Made by a program: the position numbers and the translations under genes. The notes beneath the pieces were generated by a model. It saw only the letters and a list, made by a program, of their open reading frames with translations, made no database searches and had not been told where the DNA came from. DNA of 64,000 nt from contig OY757904.1 in NCBI GenBank assembly GCA_963585895.1, positions 3,204,112 to 3,268,111 on the forward strand, in the 5' to 3' direction. Below are positions 1 to 11,430 of this stretch, piece by piece. Origin of the DNA: Sepioteuthis lessoniana. Taxonomy: Eukaryota > Mollusca > Cephalopoda > Myopsida > Loliginidae. The first letter of the stretch is position 1, and each line of letters begins with the position of its first letter.

Positions 1-115
1 ACAAGTGCATTGCAGCCGGAGGGGATTACTTCGAAAGGGACTAGAGTTTCATGTGTGTACTATCAATAAAAGTGCCCATAGGAAAAAAGTCTGGAAACTT
101 ATCGTATGCACCCCG
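1..115 (+). mobile_element. mariner family A, 3' end (enters from left edge)
   Basis: The window opens inside a mariner element. The sequence encodes the end of the transposase (a CIAAGGDYF-like stretch), followed by the 3' terminal inverted repeat containing AGTCTGGAAACTTAT. The same end occurs at 14160-14284, and its complement is the terminal repeat at 43918-43949. Only the last ~115 bases are present. A stop replaces the usual final residues (GGACTAGAG where 14160-14284 has GAGGACGAGAG). Mariners of this kind are cut-and-paste DNA transposons inserting at TA; a TA follows at about 116. Confidence 0.85.
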
Positions 116-1234
116 TAAGAATAAAATATTTGTATTAATACGTCAAGAAGAGCTTTTTAAAAATTCTTAAATTTCTTTCATAGTGTCTACCGTTCCACTT
201 TCCGTCTGTTAATATGAGTTATAAATAAGATCTTGAAATTTAATCATGGTTCGAGTATTTATTTCTCCCTGATTTTCTTTTGTTTGACTTTTCTAAATCT
301 TTTAAACTTATAAGGATTACAACCTCTTTGTAATTTTAGAACTATCACACGAAGCTAATCATTTTTCTTGCCTTGAAAATTCAGGCTATTTTACTATTTT
401 TAAATCAACAACCGATAAATTTTTTTTTTATAAAAAACGACATTATCAATAAAATTTAAAACAGCTTGTGTTAATATTTTTATGTCAACGAAAAAGAAAT
501 AAGTCGATCAAAATTATAAAATACAACAACAGGTAAATTTAAAAATAACATTTTTTTCAGTTTTGTGAATTTGTTAGCTTTTCATTTTTTCGAATCTGAA
601 ATTTTTGAAATTTTAAACATAAGTTTTTTTGTCCAAATTTCGAACAGTTTGTCTTGTACATTTTCACTTAAGTTATTTACAACTTGTACATTTTTAAGAT
701 TCACGTTTCAATTAATATCTGGCAGAAAACATCAATGCATCCTAAATTTACACATTATTTATTCACCTCACTTTTACTTTATTCTCGACGCAGTTTTACA
801 TTGTAATTAATTAAAAGGCAAACAAAAGTAACAACAAACAAACAAAAATGTTGTAAGTCTATTGCCAAATACGTAGTTATTAACTGCAAATTGATCTGAA
901 ATTTCCACTGTAGAATTTCTAATCTATGTAATTGATATTTATCACTAAATTGAAAGAACTGACAAAAACCACCTGGAAAATATTCGTGTGAAATTTATGC
1001 GTGTTTTTGACATTACGTAACAGATTTGTTGATGTTTCTAGTTGTATAAGAATCAGTAAAATAAAATGCATATATTCTTTAAACATATAAATATAAAATC
1101 GTTCATTATTTTTCATACAACCAACTATCATAATTTGTAATATTTTAATACATGAATTTGGGATGATTCTACGGTTTAATTAGAAAACAACTACCAATAA
1201 TTAAAGAACAATATGACTCATAATGGTTTATTTA

Positions 1235-1235
<1 letters not shown>
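116..1235. other. AT-rich stretch, no gene recognised
   Basis: Strongly AT-rich sequence with short poly-T and poly-A runs. Short open frames exist (for example 565-810), but they have low-complexity Phe/Leu/Ser-rich translations and resemble no family. I see no RNA gene or transposon end. Confidence 0.6.

Positions 1236-1315
<80 letters not shown>
1236..1315. repeat. (AC)n(AT)n microsatellite
   Basis: An uninterrupted AC array of about 45 bases passes directly into an AT array of about 35 bases. Compound arrays of this kind recur through the window. The open frames running through it are artefacts of the dinucleotide repeat. Confidence 0.95.
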
Positions 1316-1317
<2 letters not shown>

Positions 1318-1537
1318 ACACTTGAAGTGGAACCAAATAAATTAGAAAAAATGAATGCAAGTCTAAAAAGATTAATTTTTCTGTCCTTCTGGACATTATT
1401 TTCAAAAGATCCCACCCTTCTCACTGTCTTATTGAATCTTTTTCTTAACATTGTTAAGTTAAAATATTATGGCGACTATTCTTCTCAAAAAAAAAAAAAT
1501 CGTGTTGAGACTGTCGGAGAGAAGAAATAAAATCTTA

Positions 1538-2010
1538 CAGTAGCCCAATCGGCTGGGCCTGCAGAATACACTGAATACATCTCTGCAGAAGGGTAAGAGT
1601 CCCCAAACGAGTTTCCTGGATATGACACTAAACAATCTGATGGTGAGGCTCCAGTAATGTTTGGTGTAATGCGGAGTACCCCTTCATCGCTCCCAGAGTG
1701 ACCAGGAGTGCAAGCACTTGCTAAGGTCGTATCTATGGGTCAAATATTGCTGTTTGACACTGAAACTGTGTACTTATGCTAAACCGAATTGTTTGAAATA
1801 GAACTGTTTTTTTAGATTTAACTGTGTGTAAACAAATGACTGATGTTTAATTGAATTGTTAGTGATACGTTTGCAATAGTTGGAACTATTTAACTTAGTT
1901 GACATGCTAAACTGAATTGTTTGAAATAGAAGTGTTTTCTCATTCAGTTGTGTGTAAACAAATGACTGGTGTTTAATTGAATGAAATATCGTTAAAATTC
2001 TAAATTAAAT
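1538..2010 (+). repeat. L-repeat copy 1
   Basis: This interspersed repeat is recognised by comparison within the window (18404-18613, 11150-12490, 17860-15985 minus, 30087-30431). Landmarks in order are CAATCGGCTGGGC, a CTGAATACATCTCTG block, TCCTGGATATGACA, AACAATCTGATGGTGAGGCT, GGAGTACCCCTTCAT, CCAGGAGTG, and two ATGCTAAAC(C/T)GAATTGTTTGAAAT units near 1777 and 1905. It encodes no protein I recognise. The usual 3' tail (TTGGCATTAAATAACC) is missing, so this copy is 3'-truncated. Confidence 0.75.
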
Positions 2011-2637
2011 TGACATTTCCTTTTTTACTTTTAATCGTGACTATGTAATGGAGATTGATTTATTTTGTAATATGAATTTTTGGAGGAAATTCAGACGTAA
2101 GTAAAATTCAGAAAAATCACAAAAATATATAATTTAAAAATAAAAATAAATATAAAAAAAACATATAATTTGGTTTCTCTCTCTTTCTCTTTTTTTTCTC
2201 ACTACAAAAAATTGAAGGTTGTTAAATAAAGACAGAATTATCATTTTTTTAGACAGCTGCTTCCGAGCTTACAAAAATATATATTTAAAAATTTGGAGGA
2301 AAACTTAAAGCCACATATATTTCTTCTTTCTACCTTATTTTTTATGCTCTCCGCCTTCTTCACCCAATTTCTTTTCCCCCATCTTAGAGACAGTTGACAA
2401 AAAGAATTTAAAAAGAATGAATTCTATGTTAAGTTAAAGTAAATTTTGTTTTTGTTTTATATTGTTTTAGGAAATGGAAATATCGTTTCCGACATGTTTG
2501 ACTGGTTATAATAAAAGGGCGTAAGTGGTCATTCTGCCCTCTTGAGTAAAACTCGATTACGTTGTTGTTGTTATTCACGAGTATTTGCAAAGGCAAACTG
2601 GAACATTTGGAAACGAGGATTTTTTTCACTTAAAAAT
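2011..2637. other. unassigned AT-rich interval
   Basis: No gene or repeat family is recognised. It contains a short CT-rich run near 2175-2200 and precedes the gag-like frame of the Ty3/gypsy remnant. Any 5' LTR of that element should lie here or nearby, but I could not identify one because no matching second LTR was found downstream. Confidence 0.5.
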
Positions 2638-3316
2638 ATGCCAACACTCAGACGTGTGGATGAATTCTACATTGAGTCGAGAAACGTTTCGATTTACTTG
2701 AACTGCATGGAACAGTTTTTCATCGCAAATGATATCCTATATGGCACTCAAACAGAGAAAAAATGCAAAGCAATTTTGCTCTGCACTGTCGGAGAAAAGA
2801 CGTACAAAGTGAGCAGTCGTTTGAGGAAATAAAACATTTGTTGCTAAAGAATTTAAAGCCAAAAGTCCTCTTGATTGCAGAAAGTTACCGGTTTTATAAT
2901 GCCAAACTAGAGGACGTTGAGTCCGTTTCTAATTTCTTTTTTTTCGCCAAAAACATTTATTATCTACATGTGAATTTGGGACATTTTTAAAAAGAGCATC
3001 ACGTGACAAATGTGTGTGTGGTTTAAATGATGAGAAAATACAAGAAAGATTGTTGTCCGAGGACATGTTACTTGAAGAAGTTTATAAAATGGCTCAGGCC
3101 ATCGAATTGATGACTGCTGATGTGGCTCACACAAAGAACAAAGATAGGGAGGACTTACATAAAATGTGCCAACAAAATAGATTTCAACTGAGATACAAAA
3201 GTGAAAAAGTTTGTGTTTTGCGTGGCACGAGAGACGTATACAGTGTCCAGCATGGGGAAAAATTTGTTTTAAATGTCAAAAGAAAAAAAACATTTTTCGA
3301 GACAGTGCAAAAATGA
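2638..3316 (+). pseudogene. Ty3/gypsy-like gag remnant (element 1)
   Basis: Overlapping frames from 2638 to 3316 read as a gag-type polyprotein: an N-terminal region with ...VDEFYIESRNVSIYLNCME, then an alpha-helical ...NDEKIQERLLSEDMLLEEVYKMAQAI segment (about 3026-3110), a typical gag capsid feature of Ty3/gypsy elements. The reading frame shifts at about 2830 and again near 2990. The C-terminal zinc knuckle expected after it is no longer recognisable. Gag would package element RNA; this copy is broken. It is followed in order by protease, RT and RNase H remnants, which supports the call. Confidence 0.65.
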
Positions 3317-3419
3317 ACGACGGGAAAGTCTGTCACTCTACATTTAAGAGCACGACATATACGATATACCCTTATATATGACAAGTTCCTGTACACTTAA
3401 ACTTTACGTGTGTAAGCAC

Positions 3420-3745
3420 GAGTTGAATGGAATCAGTTGTGAAATGGAAATCGAGACTGGATGTTCATCGTCAATGGTAAACGAGAAACAATTTAACGAA
3501 CTACTGAAAACGAGGCTTTCTAAAAAGAGGATAATACAGAGATTACGGTGAGGTCATTATACCGAAGGGAGTGACTAACCTGAATGTCAAATACAAAGGA
3601 AAAACGTATAATTTAAGAGTGTTGGTTTTACCCGGATCGAGATCAAGTGTTCTTGGAAGGGATTGGCTGGAAAGTTTGCCAATTAATCTATCTGCTACCT
3701 GCAACCAAATTAAGCGAACCGATTTGAATAAGGAATTTTAAGAAC
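3420..3745 (+). pseudogene. Ty3/gypsy protease remnant (element 1)
   Basis: The aspartic-protease core is visible as ETGCSSSMV at about 3453, where the family has D-S/T-G; the catalytic Asp is Glu here. About 200 bases on comes the LGRDWL box (3651-3669) that closes the protease domain in this family. A frameshift with stop separates the two near 3540. Protease would mature the Gag-Pol polyprotein; this one looks inactive. Confidence 0.7.
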
Positions 3746-3789
3746 TGTTTAAACCAGGCTTGGATACATTAAAAACTTTATAGGGAAAC

Positions 3790-4525
3790 TGGACATTAAG
3801 CAAAATTGGGCCACACGTTTTATGAAGGCGAAACAGTACCATTAACGATTCGGGAGAAAGTTGAAACTGAACTTGATTGAATGGTTGCTACCTCCGTTAA
3901 TCAGTTAATTTTTCAGAATAGGCTTCACATATCGTCTCAGTTTTAAGGAGAAATGGTCACGTTCAGATTTGTGGGGATTTTAAGCACACTGTTAATCCTG
4001 TTTTGCAGATAGACAAGTATCCAATTCCGAATAAACAAGTATTCGATTTCGAATATAGATAACCTGAGTTCTAAAGTCTCGAGGGATGGTTGCATTATCT
4101 TACGAGACTGGATTTGAATGACGCTTTTTTACAGGTTTTTCTGGACGAAGAGTCATTGAGACTAACGACGATAAATACTCATAAAGGTCTTTTTATGTAT
4201 ACTCTGTTGTGTTTTGCTATTGCTTCTTCACCAGGAGTATTTCAACGAATTATCGACTAACTAATTAAAGGAATACCAAAAGACAGTCAATTATCCTGAC
4301 AACATTCAAATTTCAAGACAAACTATGGAAGAGCATAATAGTAACCTGCGTGCAGTGTTAAAGACATTACGAGAGGCTGGGCTCCACCTTAGAGGCGATA
4401 AATGTGAATTCAAAAAGTCATTGAATTCATATCTGAGTCATAGTATTGATGCAGAAGGAATCCGCCCAACTCAAGAGAAGGTTAATGCAATTCGCAAAGC
4501 ACTCACCCCTATCGGAACTGCCTAG
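3790..4525 (+). pseudogene. Ty3/gypsy reverse transcriptase remnant (element 1)
   Basis: RT motifs occur in the expected order: the substrate-binding block near 3960-4000, a TRLDLNDAFLQV segment (about 4100-4137) with the first catalytic Asp, then a box at 4292-4303 reading YPDN where active enzymes have YLDD, and the thumb or connection segment ...LREAGLHLRGDKCEFKKS (4325-4525). Several stops and frameshifts intervene. The lost second Asp and lost Leu of the YLDD box mean this copy cannot polymerise DNA. Confidence 0.8.
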
Positions 4526-4653
4526 TTTTTTTTTCTTAGCTTTTTTGACTTACTATCGCCATTATTTAAACAATATCAGTACTGTTCTGGCTCCATAGTA
4601 CAAATTATTACAAAAAGGAATTCCATGGAAATGCCTTTGAACAATCAAAGAGG

Positions 4654-5075
4654 TTGCTAATATCAACTAATGTTTTGGTTTATTACAATGCTGAACTTAA
4701 ACTTATTATGACTGTGGATGGATTTCCAGTTGGTGTGTGTACAGTCTTATCGCATATAATACCAAACAGAAGTGAAAAACCGATTTATGTTGACCCCAGG
4801 ATATTATCAAGGGCAGAACGGAATTACACATTCATAGAACGGGAAGGGCTAGCAGTCATTTTTGGAGTTTCCAAATTCCATAAATATATGTAGGGTCGCG
4901 AATGTATCATCATGACAGACCACAAGCCACTGCTTGGGCTTTTAAAAGAGGACCGTGCAATATCACCAACAGGAAGCGCAAGAGTGCAACGTTGGGCTTG
5001 GCTTTTTAACTTCCGAGTTATTCCAGAATATTCATTCTCCTTAAACTCAAATTTGCTTTTTAAAAATTCGTAAAC
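4654..5075 (+). pseudogene. Ty3/gypsy RNase H remnant, element truncated (element 1)
   Basis: This part continues the pol order. MTVDGFPVGVCTVLSHI at about 4710 is the RNase H N-terminal strand, and SRAERNYTFIEREGLAVIFG and TDHKPLLGLLKEDRA (to about 4950) follow. A stop falls between HKYM and GRE at 4893. Similarity ends near 5060. No integrase or 3' LTR follows, so the element is truncated here. Confidence 0.8.
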
Positions 5076-6085
5076 CCTTTTCATCCCCTTCATTCACTGT
5101 TTTATTACCAAATTAGCATAAGGTTCAGTTATCCAACTTTTTTTTTTTGATTTTGCTGCCGAAAACAGTAAGCATTATAAGTACTGGATGTACACTTTAT
5201 ATTTAGTTATAATTTTCGTGAAAGTCAAATTACTTTTTTCACCAACAATAGCATCCAAAAACAAGCAATAAAGAGTTGAGTCAACTTTAAACACTTCAAA
5301 GATTTTCCAAATATTGTACAAAGAATACTAGTACAAACTTGTGCATCAACCTAATAATTCAAAACAATTCTTCCAACCGGGATTGCAGCATGAAACATCG
5401 GCCTCTTGTACATTTCAGAATTGCTCAAGTTTCGCATTCATAATTGTTAACGGAATTCATTTGAGCGTTCACCAAAATATACAAAAGAGATGGCTTTCTA
5501 TGAAATTGATCTACCATTTGTGCATTTTCTAAACTGATTTTAAACTGTGTATTAAGAGCATCATTTTTTCAACCTTATAAATAACATTCATATTGTAAAT
5601 TCATAATTAAATGTAGCTTTATTGCTTCTTGACTGGACATGTTGATTCGAATTCAAACGAATTATATTTTTTTTTTTGTTACTAAACGACTTTCTCTCTT
5701 GCATGTCATCTTAATAGTTTTAATCCGGTAGCCTGACGAGTATTATTATAACATAATACTGTTTTGTTCTTATTTTATTTTTTTCAACTTTAATCTTTTC
5801 TCTCAGAAGCAATGATCACGGAATTACACTAAGGCCTTCGAGTTCTTTTGAAAGCTGATTAGAAAACAAATAAAAATACAGAGTCTTACACACTAGAAAT
5901 AATGTTGACAGTTTTATATAAGACTGGTTGATATAAACGTGGGAGAGTTTTAACTACAAAGAAGCAAGAAAAATTATAATTGCAAATTGTACAACGAATT
6001 TTTGGATCCTTCAATAAAAATAGAAACCAATAAATATGTGGGGAAAGTAGGTGCGTAAAAGAGGTAGCTGAACGGAAAAAAAATA
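5076..6085. other. unassigned interval
   Basis: AT-rich sequence with poly-T stretches. Frames such as 5341-5532 show no family features. I see no transposon terminus, RNA gene or repeat copy. Confidence 0.55.
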
Positions 6086-6151
6086 TATGTGTGTGTGTGT
6101 GTGTGTGTATGTGTGTGTGTATGTGTGTATGTAAATATATATATATATATT
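6086..6151. repeat. (TG)n / (TA)n microsatellite
   Basis: A TG array with TATG interruptions passes into a short TA array. Confidence 0.9.
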
Positions 6152-8491
6152 GTTTTGGAAAGCATTATAAAGTATTTTAAAAACGATTAAAATATATTAA
6201 AATCCTAAAAAAGGAGACTCTTTGTTTCGGATACTCCAGAGAATTATGTTAGTGACAACAAAGTTGACATCGTAGAATGGTAACATGGAATATTGTCCAT
6301 CAAAAAACCTGAGGTGGGGTAAGGAAACTGATAAAAAAAAAATTACCGTAAGTCAGAAGAGTTGGCACGATTGAAACAGGGCAGATTGAGCAGATTGGGG
6401 CGACAGAGTCTAGCCTGCCAGAAATACTATTCGGCGTTAATTTTAGAAGGTTGGGGAGGTACGCTGATAAATCGAGAGGGAATGTTTTTATAATTCGAGA
6501 TAATGGAACATTGGAAAAGCGGGATGTTTTTCTAAAGAGCCAGACATGTTGTTTTATTTCTATAAAGCAAGGAGCAATAAGCAGTGCGGATCTTTGAAGA
6601 ATAAAATCAGTACATTGTATTTTTTTAAGAGTGATGCAATATATTGTCACGATGAGAAGGAAGAGAGAAATATGGTTTAAATTTTGGCTCACAGAAAAAT
6701 TACAAAAACATTAAAATTGATTTTTCTAACCAGAGAAAGATGGAAAGCAAAGTTAATATCGTCATCGGAGAAACAGCCAACCCAAAACAACGTTGAAGAG
6801 GAAGTGAGGTCAACTGCTGGCATTGCGGCAAGAGACCTCGTGGAGTTGACTTTACGCTCTTATTGCAAGAGCCTTGCACCAGACTCGGTGATAACCAGAT
6901 CATCACACACTGCTGAAGATATGATTACCGTAACGCATTGAGAATACTTAGTGAGTCTAAGGGAGAAAGACTGACCGTGGACCTAGACTGACCGCCGCAA
7001 GATAGGGGTTTGATTCCGAGACACTCTGGTTGTATTTACGGGTCTGAAACATCGCAAAACAACGATTATTTTGTGATTGTTAATTGTTAATTCTCTGATT
7101 AAAAACATTATTATTTCATAATTCAACTCCGTGTTTGTTCGTTCTCTGGACTTCAATTTTAAAATTTTTTATAATTATTGAATGACCAACCAGTCCGGTT
7201 ATTTCGGCTTTCGGCGTAAACACTGAATGTAGTTGTTTGTATTGAAAATTCACAACGTGGGCAGACAGCTGATTCGGCTGAGATTTGATCTTCCCCTTTG
7301 GGAAGGTTAGACCAAGCATTTTCTGTGTTCCTCGATCCCAAACAAAACCACAGGGAATAAAACAACAAAAATGCTTTTACGACATCCCTTATTGTAATGG
7401 AAGATACTAAAAAGGGAAAATTAGACCCAACATAAGAATAAGGTTTGAAATAGATATAACATTAGAACATCTTACAAACATACATGAATAAAATTTGCTT
7501 TATTTAACTTTCTTCACTCTGACTACCGACTGTGATATCGTATTCTTCTGAAAGAAATTGACTGTTGGGAAAGATAAAGTTTGTCTGCATGTGATCATGC
7601 TTTCAAAATTCTTCCATTCCACAATGCCTCTATAAGGACTTTTAGTCATTTAATAAAGTCGGATTTATATCGATATGAAACTTTGACACTAAATTTTAAT
7701 TTTGAGGAACCATTTAAGAATCAAGTACAAATGAAGATGACTAATACTTACTCTACGACAGAAGCCCGGTGTTCATTTACACTTGTTATTTTATTAAAAG
7801 TCGTCGTCTGTTATATTTATATGTCATTAGATATTAATATCTGTTAGACTTTGTCAGTGAATTGTTATTTCAGTTTTCACTTGATTTTTCTATCCGTATT
7901 TATTCATAGGTGATTTTTTTCTCACATCCACTTAAAGTTGGTATAAACGACTAAGTTACGGTCAAGAGTTTATAAAGTATGTAATAGTTGAAGTCTTAAC
8001 GAACGGAGCTATTTCAAGAACTCTGCTTTTCACTGCGTTCAAACTTATAAATAGATAGATGAGCGAGTTTTTCTGTATATGTTATGTTGTTTGGAGGCAA
8101 GTCTTTGACCTTTAACAAAGACATGAAGCTTAATGTCAAAATAAGGGAAACACAAATATTGATTGAACATTTATCGTATCATCGCTAACAAGCTTAGCCC
8201 GTAGACCATTCGAAAATGTAATGAATTCGATATTCACTGAATTTCCCGATGATCTAATCTTTTCTCAAGCTAAGCAAAATAAATATCAGGACTTTTCTAG
8301 TAGCTAAAACAGTTATCCATTTGCCACCAAAGTCAGAGGTTAGGATATGTTGCTCAAGACTTGGATTTTGAATACTGATTTTCAAGACAGGCTGCTCTTC
8401 TCTGTTTGAAAGATATGAGATGGAACTCACTGATTTAGGGAAATAGTTTACCAGAAAGGTTTGATCACTAGGATGTCACAGTTGAGACAAG
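6152..8491. other. unassigned interval with a possible decayed ORF block
   Basis: Between about 6355 and 7030 the plus strand gives broken but non-random translations, including a SEELARLKQGRLSRLGRQSL-like stretch (6356-) and a Cys-rich CWHCGKRPRG segment near 6816. A tRNA B-box-like GGTTTGATTCC lies at about 7008. This could be the tail of an LTR element, but I recognise no catalytic motif. 7130-8491 shows nothing recognisable; the frame at 7581-7847 has no family features. Confidence 0.35.
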
Positions 8492-8667
8492 TATATAAAT
8501 CAATTAGTATCGGGCCTGACGTATCACTGGCGCAAGTGATAAAAATCCATAACATTTTCATAAAGTACTAACCTTCAAATTGCACATGTCAAAATTTGAG
8601 CCCATCGGATTATTAGTTTACAAATTACAGTTATTTAATTGAAGCTACTGTTGCAAATTTTCAAAAC

Positions 8668-9315
8668 AATGGAAAAATCTGAATTTCGTGTGTTGACAAA
8701 GCATTGCTTTCTGATGGGGAAAATACTATTTATGCAAAGCAATGGCTTGATAAGTGTTATTCGGACTCTGCTCTGTCGGAAGAATCGCTTAAGAAATGGT
8801 ATGCTGACTTTAAACGCAGTAGTACAGACACAAATGATGATGAATGCTCAGGTCGTCCAAATTCGGTAGTTGTCCCGGAAAACACCAAAAACTCTACAAA
8901 ATCGTTTTAGCCGATGGTAAATTGAAGTTGTGTGAGATATCTGAGGAGTTGAAGATATCAGAAGGCAATGAATTCACCATTTTGCATGAACATTTGTCAA
9001 TGAGAAAGCTGTGTTCAAAGTGGGTACTGCATTTGCTCCCAGCTAATCAAAAACAACAACGCGTCGACGATTCAGAACGTTGTTTGCAACTGTTTCAACG
9101 CAAAAAAAGAGGTTTTTGCGTAAATATGTGACAATGAATGAAACATGGATCCACCACTTCAATCCAGAATCAAATCGGCTGGCAGCTGCGTGGACAGCAG
9201 TACGTGAAAACCGTCTAAAGCGACCAAAGACACAAACAAAAGCGTGCAAGGTTTTGGTCTCCGTATTTTTGGATGCACAAGGTATTTTGTTAATCGAGAA
9301 AGTGTACCATGGCCA
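8668..9315 (+). pseudogene. mariner family B transposase, N-terminal part
   Basis: Translation starts at the ATG at 8668 (MEKSEFRVL...), a typical mariner N-terminus, followed by helix-turn-helix DNA-binding segments (...KLKLCEISEELKISE near 8920-8960; ILHEHLSMRKLC near 8980-9014). Frameshifts at about 8725 and 8880-8915 break the frame. The first catalytic motif, normally TMDETW, reads TMNETW at 9131-9148, so the first metal-binding Asp is Asn. The frame runs to HGQ at about 9315, where foreign DNA begins. Confidence 0.85.
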
Positions 9316-9821
9316 AATACATGAATATACGAAATGTACATGGGACGTTCATTACATATATAGATAGAACATAGGAATCTCGAAATTCGAAAACACGTAA
9401 CGACTTCTTTGTTCAGGTACGAAACCTTTTTATTACTTTTGAGTTAAAGGTTTCGACATAAGGAGAGAGACACGATCTTACTATTCTATCTTTATCATAT
9501 AGCCCCTATCTCGTGCGGCACCCATGGCGCGCAAATTCGTCTCGCCGCTGCGAGCCCGAAAGTCGACCGTCTCGTCCACTGTTTTGTTTCAACTCTCTTA
9601 ACTTTCTTCAAATTCCTAAAATCCTCTGCGCGCTTCCGGTGCGTGACGTCATTCGCACTCCGTCACCCATTTCTTTTCTCGGGCTATTGTGACATCTCTG
9701 AGTGACACATCTGCGCGCGCCCGCGTTAACACCTGCATCAATGTTGCACCTAACTAACCCATGTGCTGAGCCGAAAGGTTCTCAGCCTAACTAAACCCAA
9801 AGGCATGAACCGAAATCCCTC
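9316..9821 (-). mobile_element. GC-rich LTR-like insertion with GGCCA target duplication
   Basis: This 506-bp segment splits the mariner transposase between codons that otherwise join smoothly. GGCCA occurs at both edges (9311-9315 and 9822-9826), consistent with a 5-bp target duplication. Its right half is much more GC- and CpG-rich than the surroundings and holds a TGACGTCA palindrome at 9644-9651. Read on the minus strand it goes from this GC-rich part through a TATA-like CTATATGATAAAG (about 9488-9500) to an AATAAAAAGG signal (about 9427-9436), an order resembling a solo LTR. It lacks the usual TG...CA ends, so the class is uncertain. Confidence 0.5.
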
Positions 9822-9826
9822 GGCCA

Positions 9827-10190
9827 TTATATTACAAAAGGAAGAGCTATCAATAGCGAATATTATATAGCATTATTGGAGCGTTTGAAGGAAGGAATCA
9901 CCAAAAAACGGCCACAAATGAAGAAGAAAAAAGTGCTCTTTCACTAAGACAATGCACCATGTCACAAGTCGATCGCAACAATGGCAAAATAACATGAATT
10001 GCACTTCGAATTGCTTCCGCACCCACCCTATTCTCCAGACCTGGCCCCCAGCGACTATTGGCTGTTTGCAGACCTCAAAAGAATGCTCCAGGGAAAGAGA
10101 TTTGGCTCCAATGAAGAATTAATACCAGAAGGCATTGGATTGTTTGAGAAGTATTGGAATCAGTCTATCTCCAATGAAGGAGACTGTTAA
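9827..10190 (+). pseudogene. mariner family B transposase, C-terminal part
   Basis: Reading resumes with ITKGRAINSEYYIALLERL (from about 9830). The second catalytic motif reads H-stop-DNAP near 9943-9960, with a stop in place of Gln but the Asp kept. The third catalytic motif is intact: LLPHPPYSPDLAPSDYWLF (about 10012-10068). A frameshift near 9990 separates them. The spacing is that of the D,D34D mariner class, as far as can be judged by eye. Confidence 0.85.
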
Positions 10191-10262
10191 TGAATAAAGT
10201 CGAATTTTGCCTAAAATTTGTTGTTTTATTAATTAGGCCCGAGACTTATTGAGTGATGTGTT

Positions 10263-11149
10263 ATATGGAATTGTTCTGCATTGAATACAACGCGTCTGTT
10301 GGTAAAATAAGTTTCCATATCAAATGTTATAAATAAAACTTCAACGTTTTTTTAGTTTAGTGACCTTCTAAAAAAAGGTATAATTTGCTCTGCCATATTT
10401 TTCTTTTTTTTTTTTTTAATTTTTATATGATATTTTTCTTTTTTTTTTTTAATTTTTATATGATATTTTTCTTTTTTTTTTGTTGAAATTCCTTATAGTT
10501 TCGAATTACATTTTTAGCAACCGTTTTGGAAAAAGGCTATGAAAATTCTTTTAAAATACCATAAAAACACCAATTAAATGTCATACAAAACAATCCCACA
10601 CATACATAGGCGCGCCCGCGCGCACACACATACACACACACACACACATACATACTCAAATTCTCATGAGTAGGTGTATCATTATGTTATAGTAGTTTAC
10701 TGATCCTTTGTACTGTATAAACCACGGTGTGCCATTCGCTGTTATCTAATACCTTACTACTTAACTATTGACATAATTTTTGAGTTGAAAGCCCAAAGTC
10801 TGTTTTTTAACCATCCTTGAAAGCTTTGCTATTTAGTACAAAATAGAACATAAACAAATTCAAAAGGTCACTTTACACCTACACACTTCCACGCAAGTAT
10901 ATAAAGATTTGAGCATTTCATATTAAGAGATACATGAATCAACACATTTCCCACTAAAACAGATTGAGTTATGGCTGTCCCCTGATGATTGTGTCATGCC
11001 CGCAACGAGGTGGAAGGAACTGGATAATTTCTGTTTATCTTGCTACGTAAGCAGATGATGATACGCTTAAAAGCCTGTGAGGTATTGCATCAAATTTGGA
11101 TGGCTCTAAAAGTTTATATGTACACGACACATTTAATGACGATACATGC
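10263..11149. other. unassigned interval with short T-rich tandem units
   Basis: It holds about three copies of a ~33-base unit (TATATGATATTTTTC plus poly-T) at 10397-10482 and a CA-rich microsatellite at about 10617-10650. No coding or transposon feature is recognised in the rest. Confidence 0.55.
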
Positions 11150-11319
11150 CAAAAAATCTTAAGCCCAGTCGGCAGTGGGGACGGGGCTGTAGAATATACC
11201 AAAAGCATATCTGAAGAGAGGGTAAGACCACCCACTAACGAGTGCAGTTTTTGACTCAAAACCATCAGATGGGGAAGATCCATACCTAGAGCTTTAGGGT
11301 ATATGTGTAACGTGATATT
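11150..11319 (+). repeat. L-repeat copy 2, left part
   Basis: It begins AAGCCCAGTCGGCAGTGGGG and keeps the CATATCTGAAGAG and AAACCATCAGATGG landmarks of the family. It is interrupted at about 11320 by the LTR-like insertion and resumes at 12117. Confidence 0.7.
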
Positions 11320-11373
11320 TGTAACGTGATGTGGAGAGTCGAAGTTAGAAAGTGACAGGAGGTAAATTGGAAG

Positions 11374-11430
<57 letters not shown>

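Larger units (their letters stand above)
8492..10262 (+). mobile_element. mariner family B, decayed, interrupted copy
   Basis: Imperfect terminal inverted repeats bound the element. CAATTAGTATCGGGCCT at 8501-8517 pairs with AGGCCCGAGACTTATTGAG at 10234-10253. Removing the 9316-9821 insertion leaves roughly 1.26 kb, normal for a mariner. The transposase is in two parts (8668-9310 and 9827-10190). The terminal repeats and transposase differ clearly from family A in this window. Confidence 0.85.

Noticed and set aside
1213..1530. Open frame with HTHTHT...YIYIYI translation
   Set aside because: It is produced by the AC/AT microsatellite, which is open in several frames on both strands. The same applies to the frames at 35165-35554, 5974-6165, 48533-48828 and 55351-55573.
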